A stretch of DNA of 64,000 bases, taken from NCBI RefSeq assembly GCF_949987535.1, contig NC_080067.1, positions 6,324,001-6,388,000 on the forward strand. Reading direction: 5' to 3'. Source of the stretch: Balaenoptera acutorostrata. Taxonomy: Eukaryota; Chordata; Mammalia; Artiodactyla; Balaenopteridae. The notes beneath the pieces are model-generated. The model made no database searches and was not told the origin of the DNA. It saw only the letters and a program-made list of their open reading frames with translations. The first letter of the stretch is position 1. Each line of letters starts with the position of its first letter. A program made the position numbers and the translations under genes. Shown here one piece after another: positions 22,575 to 34,413 of the stretch.

Positions 22575-22880
22575 AAAAAAAAAAAACCAAAAAAAAGAAT
22601 GAATATAACAAAACAGATACAGACTCACAGATAAAGAGAACAAACTAGTGGTTACCAGTTGGCAGAGGGATGTGGGGAGGGGAAAGTTAGGGAAAGGGGA
22701 TTAAGAGGTACAAATTTTTATGTAGAAAATAAATAAGATTTCAAGGATATATTGTACAACACAGGGCATATAGTTAACATTTTGTCATAACTTCAAATGG
22801 AGTATAATCTATGAAAAAATTGAATCACTGTTGGACACTTGAAGCTAATTTAAATCAACTATGCTTTAATAATATATCTA
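22575..22880 (+). mobile_element. L1 3' end
   Basis: Sense L1 3' UTR: 'acagatacagactcacagat', 'ctagtggttaccagttggca', 'ttgaatcactgttggacact', ending 'aaatcaactatgctttaata'. It is diverged and starts next to an A-rich tract. Confidence 0.75.
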
Positions 22881-22924
22881 TGTCTATATCTATCTGCTCA
22901 AAAAGAAAAAATATTTGGATGAAA

Positions 22925-23050
22925 TTCATTAATTCAGCAAATATTTACTGAGGCCTTACTGTTTGCCTAACCCAAAATTACACACTGTAAATACAATGGT
23001 GAAGAAAGTGGATACAATCTGAGCCCCAGGAGTTTATAGACAAGTAGAAT
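22925..23050 (-). repeat. L2 3' end fragment, antisense
   Basis: 'ttcagcaaatatttactgag' is the reverse complement of the L2 3' end, followed by antisense L2 text ('gagccccaggagtttataga'). Confidence 0.6.
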
Positions 23051-23169
23051 TTAAAAACTTCTCTATCTTGTAAAATTTCTCTTAATACGTCTCATGTTAT
23101 TGACTTGTCGTTGCCTCGTGCCCCATCACACTTCAGTTTGTCCTAAATAGTGATTGTGGTTTACATTTC

Positions 23170-23600
23170 ATAAAGTACAGGTCCGAGCACCTGTTTTTCC
23201 TAATTAAAACTTTCAGTAGCTCCCTGTATCTTGTTGATTGAAGAATAATCCCAGCGAGGTCTCAACGTCATATTCCTAACTTGCCTTTCTAGGCATCTCT
23301 CTCTGGATAGTGAATTTCCAGGCATATCATATAGACTGTGGGTTCTATGAGGAAAAGAATGAAATCACATACTCATTTATTTTTGCCATCCTATTTGTTT
23401 GGTGACTAACTGCTTCCTATTTTCTCTGTATACTCTGGTTTCTAATCTAATTCCGATTCCTCCAACTGGAATTCCTCCTTCACTGAGTAGTTAAGTTTTG
23501 TCTCAAATATCAGCTCCTTTATAAAACATGTGCTAAATCCTATCTCAAACCCAAAGTAGTAGTTCTCTCATCTAAATCCCCATAATAGTTCTGTGTATTG
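23170..23600 (+). repeat. L2 fragment
   Basis: Diverged but ordered match to the L2 3' region: a 'ctttcagtagctccctgta' block, then 'cttgcctttctaggcatc', 'tgtctcaaatatcagctcct' and 'taaaacatgtgctaaatcc'. Confidence 0.5.
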
Positions 23601-24189
23601 CTATGTACTTCAGCATCAGTTTCAAACCTTTGCCTTTTGAGGATTTATAAAATAATTAGTAACAATGAATAGCACAGTGGGCCAAGGCAAATAATCATAA
23701 CTGTGTTAGGCAGAGATTGGCAAAAGAAACAAACTCCATAAATGCTTTCATACATGTTTGATAACAATTTTATTTTCCTGGCATTTTTAGCTATCTATAG
23801 TTGACAAAGAGCAAAAATTATTGGTGGTTCTGGTGTAATTTGAGCCTAATTCTGAGGCACATGATCAGATTAAATACCCCATGGGTTTAGTGACAGATTA
23901 GCATGAGCTTCAGAATCACTTAACTGAAATGACTGATGAGAAAATATTATGCAGGAACACTCCTTTACAGTAGTCCAGAAAAACACAGTGTTCAAATGTA
24001 AATATGTTATCTATTACCTACACTGGAGCTTCTACTGGAAAGGACAAAATAAAACTAATTTTCTCCCTCACTCCCTCCTTTCCTCCCTCTCTTTATTCAT
24101 CATTAGTAAGTTTTAGTCCTTGTTAAGAAATGCGAGGAAAACATGACCCCCAAGAACAGCACAATCCAGTGAGGAAAATGGAGAACTAT

Positions 24190-24455
24190 AGTATAGAAAA
24201 CTGCCATACTTCCTCCTGGAAGACTTTTTATTCCTCTCCTCATGGTTCATTCTCACCAATCTATGTCATCTCTGTGTTCCTCTAGGATAGGAATTGACAT
24301 AATTTTCAAATGGAATTGTGATGTGCTTTAACGCACATCACCGCAGCTAATACGTGGACATGCTAGTTTCTTTTCTGTTCTTTGTCCTTAGTATTTAACA
24401 CAAAGTTGGTCTTGATAAAGGATTAAATATTTGTTGAATACATAAATGAATTAAC
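24190..24455 (+). repeat. Probable L2 3' end
   Basis: 'taaatatttgttgaatacat' near 24425 matches the L2 terminus; upstream text is compatible but diverged. Confidence 0.45.
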
Positions 24456-24459
24456 AAAA

Positions 24460-24715
24460 GCATGAAAATATGAGGTTTTAGAAAAAGAGTTACAAACTTC
24501 CAGCTATAAAATGAATAAGTCGTGGGGATATAACGTACACACAGGGAGTATAGTCAACAATATTGTAACACCTTTATGTGGTGACGGATGGTAACTGGTC
24601 TTATTGCTGTGATCATTTCATAATATTATGTAAAAATATCAAACAGCTATGTTGTACACCTGAAACTCATACATTATTGTATGCTAATTATAACTCAGTT
24701 AAAAACAAACAAGCA
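24460..24715 (+). mobile_element. Old L1 (L1MA-type) 3' end
   Basis: Sense L1M 3' UTR: 'acttccagctataaaatgaa', 'agtcgtggggatataacgta', 'atgttgtacacctgaaactc', then an AAAC-rich tail. Diverged. Confidence 0.75.
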
Positions 24716-25554
24716 AACAAACAAACAAACCCAAGAAATACTTGGGTTGGTGCAAAAGTCCTGGGGGTGGGGTGTGGAGAAGCATAACCCATGAGAGAGA
24801 ACTTTGTCTCTTCAGTGCCTAAAAGATGGTTCATTTATAGTTGGCCCTTGAAAAAGGATTGGAACGTTGGGAAGAGTATCAAAGAACATGAATTTTAAAT
24901 CTAGTCCTACCACCATGTTACTGGACTATCAGATTAAAACCTCTGGTTTTTCTACCTACAAACTCCTCTAGAATTTGTATTTAGTTTATAAAGCTAAATA
25001 AGATTATACAGATAAAGATACTTTCTCAGTAAAATTACTACTGGAATGAATAAATTCATGAACTGCTACAAGTCACATTGTGTTTATAGAGATTTAGCTG
25101 TGGATAAGTTGGAGACTTTGGTAATAGCTTATTGGGCTAAAGAAAGTTATTGGAAGTCTGAGCTGGCTGGGTGAGTTATTTCTTCCCTTGACTTCTATTA
25201 TGCACCTGGCTTTGAGTCATAGTTAAATACAGTTTCTCAAATAATTGGAATCCACATGACCCTGAACCAAATCTCCTTCCCAAACTGAAGATATTTTAGA
25301 ACACATTATAAAGAACAAGAAATCTGTTGTTTTAAAAATGATGAGACAAGATATGTTTTAAAAGAGTTCTTACATTCTTGAAGGAGGAAAATATTGCCTT
25401 ATCATTTAATTAAGAGCTCGGAGATTAGTTATCCGTTGGTGGTTCTTAGCTAAACACCACCACTTAGCTGAAAAGACATTGCCTGAAAATAACTGTCTCA
25501 AACAAAATATGCAAATCCTGATTGCTGTAAAAAATTTTGTAAAGAAGTTTTCTT

Positions 25555-26500
25555 TCCCTTAACTTTTTATTTTATGAGATTTTTAGAATTGCAGAAGAGT
25601 TGCAAAAATAGTACAGAGAGTTCCCTTACCCCCGTCATCCTGGCTCTCTTTTTTTTTTAATATTTTAATTTTATTGGAGTATAGTTGATTTACCATGTTG
25701 TGGTAGTTTCAGATGTACAGCAAAGTGATTCTGGCTCTCCAAATGTTAACATTTTATATAACTCTACTATAATTATCCCACCTAGGAAGTTATCATTGTT
25801 GCGATGTCATTATTAACTAAACCATAGACCTTTTTTTCACATTTCATCCTGTTCCAGGATCTAATCCAGGATCTCACATTGCATTTAATTTTCATGTCTC
25901 CTTGTTCTCCTCCAGTCATGATAGTTCCTCAGTTTTTCCTTGTCTTTCATGACCTGGAGGCTTTTGAAGAGTACTGAATGGTTATTCTGTAGAACGTCCA
26001 TTGTAGGTTTGTCTGATATTTTGTCATGACTATATTGGATTTATGCAGTGATGTGCTTTTCTCAATGTACTGTATCAAGGGTACCTTAGATCAAAATGTT
26101 TTGCTGCTGATAATGTTAACCTTTATCCTTAAAGTGGTATCTTCCAGTTTCTCCACTGTAAAGTTACTATTTTTCCCTTTGCAATTTATAAATAATTAAT
26201 TTAGAGTAGATGCTTTGAGACTATGAAAATATCCTATTCCCCTTAAACTCTGTACACTAATTTCAACATCTATCAGTGGTTCCTGACCGCAGGAACCTGC
26301 CCAAATTTTACTGGGTATTCTAGTGAGAACGTTCTATTTTCATCATTGTTTCTACATTTGTTTATTTATTTGTTTGTTTTATCATTATGGACTCAAGGAT
26401 ATTTATTTTATTCTTAGGATTATATTGCAATATTATCATTTATTTGCTAAAATTGTTCCAGCTAAAGCCACTAGGTGTTTTGATTTTTGTTGTTGTTATT
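25555..26500 (-). mobile_element. Ancient L1M 3' region, antisense (first copy)
   Basis: Characteristic text includes 'gaattgcagaagagttgcaa', 'ctccttgttctcctccagtc', 'gtttctccactgtaaagtta' and 'tctatcagtggttcctgacc'. I recognise it as the antisense 3' part of an old L1M-class LINE. An 82-bp L1 tail is nested at 25649-25730. The same text recurs next door (26500-28000). Confidence 0.65.
25649..25730 (-). mobile_element. 82-bp L1 tail with 9-bp target duplication
   Basis: ctggctctc at 25640-25648 and 25731-25739 encloses poly(T) plus only about 70 bp of L1 3' UTR, reverse complement. An extremely 5'-truncated insertion; removing it restores the host L1M text. Confidence 0.9.
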
Positions 26501-27995
26501 TTAAATAAAATATATTCTTCAGAATAGCTTTAGATTTACAGAAAAACTTTAAAAAATATATGGAGTCCTCATATGCCCTCAGTTTTCCCTATTATTAACA
26601 TCCTACATTAGTATAATACATTTGTTACAATTAATGAATCAATATTGATACATTATCCTTAGCTAACACCTATAGTTTATTCGGATTTCTTTAGTTTTTA
26701 CCTAATGTCCTTTTTCTGTTCCCGGATCCCATTCAGGATACCATAGTATATTTATTTGTTGGGTCTTCTTAGGCTCTTTGTGGCTGTGACAGTTTCTTAG
26801 ACTTTCCTTGGTTTTGATGACCTTGACAATTTTTGATGAGTAGTTGTCAGGTATTTTGTATGATGCCCTTCTATTGAAAGTTGCTGTGTTTTTTCATAAT
26901 TAAAATATAGTTAACGAGATTCGGGGAGAGGTAAAGTGCCATTTTTATCACATCACATCAAGAATAAATATCAATACAGCACAATTTTTCAGTGGTGATG
27001 TTAACCCTGATTGGCTGGCTGAGGTTGTGTTTGTCAAGTTTCTCCACTGTAAATCTACCCCCATTTTATCTTCTACCTTCCCATACTTTATTTTTTGGAT
27101 GGAAGTCCTATGCACGTGGCACACACTTAAGGAGTGGGGAGTTAGCCCCTTCTTTTGACAGCAGGGTATTTATATAAGTTATTTGGAATTCTGTGTGGGA
27201 GATTTGTCAAATCTTCCACATTATTTATTCAAGTAGTATTTATATCATTATAGAATCATGTGTATTCTATATTTCATGTTATGTTATAATACTGCCTTAT
27301 TGTGTTCAAACTGTTTTGGCTTTGGCCATTGGAGCTGGGAAAGAAATGAAACTAAGAGTTGGTTCTTGTGTCCCTTTGGTGTATTCTCTCTGGGTAGTTT
27401 GTCTGTCTTTATTTTGGAACTTCCTGACTTTCTAACACTATAGGATGCTCTATAGTCAACTTATATATTTCCTGTCTCAGTCCTAGAATCAGTCATTTCT
27501 CCAAGGAGTTGTGCTGGTTCCTTTAGAAGAGACCATAATCTGATTTAGATGTGCTCATTGCTACTGGAATGTCATTGCTTTTAGGCGCTTTCATCTAACA
27601 GAGCGAGAACATATATCTCTATAGTAAGCCATGTATATGCACATAAATATTTCTATACGTAGCCATGTGTACCAACTTTAAGCTAAACATAAATGCATGG
27701 GAATGTCTTGAACTCTAATCCATTACTACATGGACCATTTTAGCTTCCACCACTTGCGATAACTTCACCCTCCTATAGGGAGAAATCTTGTTCCCAACAT
27801 CCCCCATCCATTTACTTAACTATTCAGTTCCAGAATAGGTCAGAGTGGTTAATCCATACCCCCACTGGAAACAACTGTATCAACAAGAGTGCCGTGCTAA
27901 TGTCCAGTACTTTTTGCCTTTAGTTTTACAGACTTCACTAGTTTCCAAAAGTACTTGGGTACTTTTGCCCCCACACCTTTCAGTAAGGTCGTTTC
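26500..27995 (-). mobile_element. Ancient L1M 3' region, antisense (second copy)
   Basis: Repeats the order of the first copy ('taatgtcctttttctgttcc', 'gtcaagtttctccactgtaa', 'tggctttggccattggagct', 'ctccaaggagttgtgctggt') and extends further. Diverged from the first copy, so either two old insertions or an old duplication. Confidence 0.6.
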
Positions 27996-28004
27996 ATACA
28001 TTTT

Positions 28005-30860
28005 TTTAATTGAGGTATAATTCACATATAACAATATATTAGTTTCAGGTGTACAACATAATGATTCAGTATTTGTATCTATTGAGAAATTATCACTACA
28101 ATAAGTCTAGTTAATATCTGTTACCATTTAGTTAACATATATTTTAGCTACAGTTAAGTTCTCTTGTCACAGCCATCATTTCTCCTGGATCCCCTGAACT
28201 CCTAAATGATTGTTTAAAAATTTTGAATACATTAATATTTATTTTTAGGCTAAAATGTTCTGTGGGTTTTGACAAATGCATAATGTCAGGTAGGCACCAT
28301 TACACACCATACACAATATTTTTTCACTGCCTGAAAAATTCCCTGTAATTCATGCTTCATGCCTTTCCTCTCCCCCTGGTAACCATTGGTCTCCATACCA
28401 TATCCATAGTTTTACCTTTCCCAGAATGTCATGTAATTGAAATTATACAGTATGTAGATTTTTAAAGGCTGGCTTCTTTTATTTAGCAATATACATTTAA
28501 GTTTCTTCCATATCTTTTTGTGGCTTGACAGTTCATTTCTTTCTATCACTGAATAATATTCTATTGTATTTATGTATCAGCTAGTTATCATTAGTCTATT
28601 GAAAGGCATTTTGGTTGCTTCCAGTTTGGGTAATTAGTAGTAAAACTACTATGAACATTCACATGCAGGCTTTTGTGTGGACAAAAAGTTTAAAATTGGT
28701 TGGCTAAATACAGTAGTGCCCACTTATCTGTGGGGGATATGCTCCAAGACTCCCAGTGGATGCCTGAAACTTCGCATGGTACCGAACCCTATATATACTT
28801 ATGCTTTTTCCTATACCTACATACATACTTATGATAAAGTTTAATTTATAAATCAGTACGAGAAGAGCTGAATTGCCAGTATCACTACTCTTGTAATAAT
28901 GGCTTTGGGGCCATTATTATGTAAAATAAGTCTCACTCTCAAACACTGTAATACCACGACTGTTGATCTGATAATCGAGAAGGCTGCTAAGTGACTAATG
29001 GGTGGGTAGCATATACAGCACTGTTATGCTAGACAAAGGGATAATTCATATACTGGGCAGAATGGAGCAGGACCATGTAGATTTTCATCATGCTCCTTAG
29101 AACAGGGTGTCATTTAAAACTTAAGAATTTTTTATTCCTGGAATCTTCCATTTAATATTTTTGGACCATGGTTGTCTGCAGGTAACTGAAACTGTGGACA
29201 TGGAAACCATGGATAAGGGGTCGGGGGCTACTGTACTCGGAGCGGGATTGATCTATTGTCCAGCAAGATTATGTTTACTTTGTAAGAAACTGCCAAATTA
29301 TCTTCCACCATGGCTGAACCATTTTGTACTCCTACAGGCAATGAATATGTATTCCTGTTGCACTGCATTCTCACCAAAATTTGGTATTGTCAGGTTGTTG
29401 TTGTTTTTTTTAAAAAAATTTTTAGCCTGTCTAGTAGGTGTGGAGCAGGATCTCATTATTGTTTTAATTTGCAATTCCCTAGTGATAAATGATGTGGACA
29501 TCTTTCCACATGTGTATTTTCCATATGTTGATTTTCTGTTCAGATCATTTGCACATTTTTTTATTGGGTTCTGTTTTACTGTCTCATTGTAAGTGTTCTT
29601 TGTAGATTTTGGACCAAACGTTTTATCAGATACATATTTTGCAAATATTTTCTCTAAATCTCTGGCTTGTCTTTATTCTCTTACCAGTTTCCTGAGAGGT
29701 TACAAGCCTTTAATTTTAATGAAGTGCAACATCAATTTTTCTGTTCTGAATTGTGCTTTAGGTGTTGTATCTAAAAACTCATTGTGAAACACAAGGGCAC
29801 TTAGATTTTCTCTTATGTTTTCTTTTAGAAATTTATAGTTTTATATTTATGCATTAATTTTTGTGAAAGATGTAAGATCTGTATCTTAATTCACATTTTT
29901 GCTTATGAAGATGCAAATTATTCCAGCACTGTTTGTTGAAAAAAACTATACTTTCTCCATTTAATTGCCTTGTTTCTTTGTAAAAGACTAGTTAACTATA
30001 TTTGTGTGGGTTTATTTCTGGGCTCTCTATTTTGTTCCATTGATCTATATGTCTGTTATTTCACCAATAATATATTGTCTTGATTACTCTAGCTTAATAG
30101 CAAGTCTTGAAGTCAATTAGTGTCAGTCCTCTAACTTTATTCTTCTTCAGTATCACATTGATTATTTGGAGTCTTTCTCCTGTCCATATAAATTTTAGAA
30201 TCAGTTTGTTGACATCTACAAAATAGCTTGCTGGGATTTTGATTGGGATTGCACAGATCAAGTTGGGAAAAATTGACATCTTAAAAATGTTAAGCCCTCC
30301 AATCAATGAACACAGAATATCTCTCTATTTATTTAGACATTCTTTTATTTATTTCAACAGAGTTTTGCAGTTTTATACATGATTATCTGGTACATATTTT
30401 GTTAGGTTTACACTTATGTTATTTTTGGTACTATTGTAAGTAATACTTTACTTTTAAATTTCAAATTCCAATTGCTAGTTGCTAACATATAGGAAAGCAA
30501 TTGACTTTTGCATCTTAACCTTGTGTCCTGAAACCTTTCTATCATTGCTTATTAGTTCCAGAAATAAGTTTGTTGATTCTTTGGGCTTTTCTACATAGAT
30601 GATCATGTCAACTGTGAGCAGACAATTTTAATTCTTCTTTCCCAATCTGTATACTTTCTATTTCCTTTTCTTATCTTATTGCACTAGCTAGAACTTCTAG
30701 CACAATGCTGAATAGTAGTGGTGTCCCACTACCTTGTTCCCAACCTTAAGGGAAAATGATCTAGTTCTCACCAGTAAGTGTAACGTTAACTCTAGGTTTT
30801 TTGTAGACGTTCTTTATGAAGTTGAGGAAGTTCTTCTTTAGAAGCTTATGGGATTTTTTA
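28005..30860 (-). mobile_element. Old L1M, 3' UTR and ORF2, antisense, split by a Tigger
   Basis: 28005-28700 reads the antisense 3' UTR and ORF2 end; 29236-30860 continues antisense ORF2 ('gtaagaaactgccaaattat', 'gtttgttgaaaaaaactata', 'gattgggattgcacagatca', 'aatagtagtggtgtcccact'). Removal of 28711-29233 restores the order. 28005-28180 may be a separate L1 tail. The 143-codon frame at 29161-29592 crosses the Tigger/L1 junction and is not a gene. Confidence 0.75.
28711..29233 (+). mobile_element. Tigger-family non-autonomous DNA transposon
   Basis: Starts 'cagtagtgcccacttatctg' and ends 'ataaggggtcgggggctactg', flanked by TA at 28709-28710 and 29234-29235. Internal text 'gcctgaaacttcgcatggta' and 'tatgataaagtttaatttat' matches the Tigger group whose ends read 'ccgcggggga'. 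No transposase. Confidence 0.85.
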
Positions 30861-31002
30861 AAAATTTATTTTAATTTATTTAATAATGGGTAAAATGTTA
30901 TCCCTGGAAAAAGCAACAACAACACAACTATACAGAGTTTCTCAGAAGAACATTAGTAGAAAGTTACTCCATTCTCATGAGAATAAAAGGAAAAGAGTTT
31001 TA

Positions 31003-32178
31003 GTAATCAAGACAATATGGTACTGGCACAAAAACAGAAACATAGATCAATGGAACAAGATAGAAAGCCCAGAGATAAACCCACACACCTATGGTCAACT
31101 AATCTATGACAAAGGAGGCAAAGATATACAATGGAGAAAAGACAGTCTCTTCAATAAGTGGTGCTGGGAACACTGGACAGCTACATGTAACAGAATGAAG
31201 TTAGAATACTCCCTAACACCATACACAAAAATAAACTCAAAATAGATTAGAGACCTAAATGTAAGACTGGACACCATAAAACTCTTAGAGGAAAACATAG
31301 GAAGAACACTCTTTGACATAAATCACAGCAAGATCTTTTTTGATCCACCTCCTAGAGTAATGGAAATAAAAACAAAAATAAACAAATGGGACCTAATGAA
31401 ACTTCAAAGCTTTTGCACAGCAAAGGAAACCATAAACAAGACGAAAAGACAACCCTCAGAATGGGAGAAAATATTTGCAAATGAATCAACGGACAAAGGA
31501 TTAATCTCCAAAATATATAAACAGCTCATTCAGTTCAATATTAAAGAAACAAACACCCCAATCCAAAAATGGGCAGAAGACCTAAATAGACATTTCTCCT
31601 AAGAAGACATACAGACGGCCACGAAGCACATGAAAAGATGCTCAACATCACTAATTATTAGAGAAATGCAAATCAAAACTACAATGAGGTATCACCTCAC
31701 ACCAGTTAGAATGGGCATCATCAGAACATCTACAAACAACAAATGCTGGAGAAGGTGTGGAGAAAAGGGAACCCTCTTGCACTGTTGGTGGGAATGTAAA
31801 TTGATACAGCCACTATGGAGAACAATAAGGAGGTTCCTTAAAAAACTAAAAATAGAATTACCATATGACCCAGCAATCCCACTACTGGGCATATACCCAG
31901 AGAAAACCGTAATTCAAAAAGACACATGCACCCGAATGTTCACTGCAGCACTATTTACAATAGCCAGGTCATGGAAGCAACCTAAATGCCCATCAACAGA
32001 CGAATGGATAAAGAAGTTGTGGTACATATATACAATGGAATATTACTCAGCCATAAAAAGGAACGAAATTGAGTCATTTGTTGAGACGTGGATGGGTCTA
32101 GAGACTGTCATACAGAGTGAAGTAAGTCAGAAAAAGAAAAACAAATATTGTATATTAACGCATGTATGTGGAACCTAG
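31003..32178 (+). pseudogene. L1 ORF2 C-terminal part, two nonsense mutations
   Basis: One reading frame runs through the region with no frameshift, broken only by TAG at 31243-31245 and TAA at 31600-31602. It contains the ORF2p C-terminal cysteine motif, CX3CX7HX4C (31744-31797), followed by '[15 protein letters not shown]' and 'YYSAIKRNE', and stops normally at 32176-32178. So little decay means a young copy. The endonuclease and most of the reverse transcriptase are missing, so no activity is possible. Confidence 0.9.
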
Positions 32179-32388
32179 AAAAATGGTACAGATGAGCCGG
32201 TTTGCAGGGCAGAAGTTGAGACACAGATGTAGAGAACGGACATATGGAGACCAAGGGGGGAAAACTGCGGTGGGGTGGGGATGGTGATGTGCTGAATTGG
32301 GCGATTGGGATTGACATGTATACACTGATGTGTATAAAATTGATGCCTAATAAGAACCTGCAGTATAAAAAAACAAACAAACAAAACA

Positions 32389-33139
32389 ACTAACACTAAA
32401 CTTTCATTGGGTTATTTGTATGGAAATATGTTAATATAAATGTTTCAGACATTACATGAAATTTCTAAAAATCTTATACGTTCTGGTATAATGTTATAAG
32501 TCATAATCCTAGTTATTACTTTAAAATGTATATCTCAGAAATAACTAATTTTCTTGTCAACTGCATTATTATGAACTTTCATCAAATCTTTAACTGTGGT
32601 CATTTTTAAGTCTTTTGTCATTTACAGACAGTTCTGGGTGTACTCTGATGCTTTTGCAAATATGTTCCTATAAAAGGGTTTCATCTTCAAGAAACTCATG
32701 GAAAAGACTCTGACAAGTACAGGTTTCTGGTAACTGACTGTACTGCTGAACTGAATGAATAAGCATTTTCAGAACTCTACTGAAAAACTGATGAACTCAT
32801 AAAAGTGCTAACAAAAGATCAAGATGAAAAAAAAATTAATTACATGGGACTGAGTGAACTGATGAGGATGAGTATAATTTTTGTGACTTTCTGTCTGAAT
32901 TAAAAAAAAAAAATCCCACAAGGACTCAGAGGCAAAGAATATACAAATCAAGTTTCACTGCAAAGTAAAGGAGCTGTTACAGTGGAGGATTACTGGACTG
33001 AATGTCAATATTATGACATAGTATGAGTGTGTTTCGTGTTTGGTAATTGCAATCATTGTTGCTTTTGTTGTGGTCATCCATGTACAATGCTTGGTGTCAG
33101 TCTATTTATCTCTTGTAAAAATAAAATACAGTGTGTGTG
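32389..33139 (+). other. Transduced segment A (non-L1)
   Basis: 751 bp between the L1 tail and an A12 tract. It has an AATAAA signal 15 nt before the As and resembles a transcript 3' end rather than any repeat I know; no open frame is convincing. An internal A12 run at 32902-32913 has no signal before it. By the transduction model this is flanking DNA of an earlier L1 location; alternatively part derives from an mRNA 3' UTR. Confidence 0.7.
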
Positions 33140-33151
33140 AAAAAAAAAAAA

Positions 33152-33325
33152 GGAACATTTTGGGAATATGGTAGAGTAGGAAGTACCTGGAATCTGTCAT
33201 ACCATGGTAGACAACAATTACACTGGCAGAATTTGTCTGATGTAACTATTTTGGAATGCAAGTCTATTGAAGGCTTGCAACTCCCAGGGGAAGCCTTGGG
33301 TAATAAATTATGGTCAATTTTCATC
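33152..33325 (+). other. Transduced segment B (L1 5'UTR-like)
   Basis: 174 bp with AATAAA at 33302-33307, 18 nt before A16. Text such as 'tttgtctgatgtaactattt' and 'gcttgcaactcccaggggaa' resembles a leader segment of an older LINE. In a serial-transduction reading, this is flank of the second donor site. Confidence 0.65.
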
Positions 33326-33789
33326 AAAAAAAAAAAAAAAAGGAAAAGAGTTTTAAAAAATGTATCTCTTAAAACCTAGCTCACTGACTTCTTTTTCAAA
33401 AACTTCTTTATGAAATGATGGACTGACGTGTTGACAGCTCCTCCAGTTACTGTTAGGTCGGAGCTCAACCACACCTATTACAGGCAAGTTTGGTTTTCAC
33501 TTTTCTGATAGCCCCAAAGGAGGCTCTCTTTTACCTTCTTTATTCTCCCTTGCGAAGTCTAAAACCTTTATATAGCATCTTGTAGGCCCAGGCATATTTC
33601 AGCACCATGCTTCTTAAATATACCTTCCTTCCCTTCCTTTCTTCTGAGTCCCCAAGATAGTGAAACTTTCTACAAAAACCTCGTTTTAAATCTGTAATCA
33701 CACTTACTAACTATGGGGCTATTTATTTTTTCGGATCTTCAGTTTCCTAGGGGATGCTAATTCTCTTTTTGCCTTATTCTCTTTTATGT

Positions 33790-33870
33790 ATTGCTAGTTT
33801 TGAATAATAAAGACAAAACTGATATGAAATATCTGATACACAGTAGACTTTCAATAAATGTTAGTTTTCC
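33790..33870 (+). repeat. MIR/L2 3' end fragment
   Basis: 'acacagtagactttcaataa' matches the MIR/L2 3' end ('cacatagtaggtgctcaataa'). Confidence 0.5.
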
Positions 33871-34071
33871 CCCCTCTATTTTAAATCATTTTAACATGGC
33901 TAAACTTAACCAGAAGTGTAATGATGGAAATTTTAGATTCTGTGGCAACTTTGTGGAGAAATTATTTTTAAGATATTTCATTTCTCATCATTCATTGACA
34001 AATTCACTCAAGTAGATATGAGTATCTTTTGTATAAAAGTACGATATTTATTCTTAAAATAAGGTCATATT

Positions 34072-34342
34072 GGGGTTTCCCTGGTGGCGCAGTGGTTGAG
34101 AATCTGTCCGCCAATGCAGGGGACATGGGTTCGAGCCCTGGTCTGGGAAGATCCCACATGCCGCGGAGCAACTAGGCCCGTGAGCCACAACTGCTGAGCC
34201 TACGTGTCTGGAGCCTGTGCCCTGCAACAAGAGAGGCCGCGAGAGTGAAAGGCCTGCGCACCGCAATGAAGAGTGGTCCCCGCTTACCGCAACTGGAGAA
34301 AAGCCTTCGCACAGAAAAACGAAGACCCAACACAGCCAAAAA

Positions 34343-34390
<48 letters not shown>

Positions 34391-34402
34391 AATGGAAAAA
34401 AA
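34072..34402 (+). mobile_element. Full-length tRNA-Glu-derived CHR SINE
   Basis: Perfect 11-bp TSD aaggtcatatt at 34061-34071 and 34403-34413. RNA polymerase III A box tggcgcagtgg (34085-34095) and B box ggttcgagccc (34128-34138) sit at tRNA-like spacing. The body ends in an (AAAT)n tail (about 34344-34390) and A-rich tract. CHR SINEs occur in cetaceans, hippos and ruminants. The minus-strand 151-codon frame here is the SINE read backwards. Confidence 0.95.
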
Positions 34403-34413
34403 AAGGTCATATT

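Larger units (their letters stand above)
31003..33337 (+). mobile_element. Young L1 insertion with two serial 3' transductions
   Basis: The insert is bounded by an 18-bp TSD, aaaaggaaaagagtttta, at 30985-31002 and 33338-33355 (first As shared with the tail). In order: 5'-truncated L1 ORF2 and 3' UTR (31003-32365), L1 A-rich tail (32366-32388), non-L1 segment A (32389-33139) with AATAAA at 33120-33125, A12 (33140-33151), segment B (33152-33325) with AATAAA at 33302-33307, and a final A16 tail (33326-33341). The outer TSD shows that all parts arrived in one event. The target fits the TTTT/A cleavage preference of L1 endonuclease. Confidence 0.85.

Noticed and set aside
32389..33325. Segments A and B as two independent processed pseudogenes
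   Set aside because: Neither has its own TSD; the only TSD encloses them together with the L1, so transduction explains them better.
34085..34138. tRNA-like A and B boxes
   Set aside because: Part of a tRNA-derived SINE with tail and TSD; no cloverleaf 3' half or tRNA end is present.
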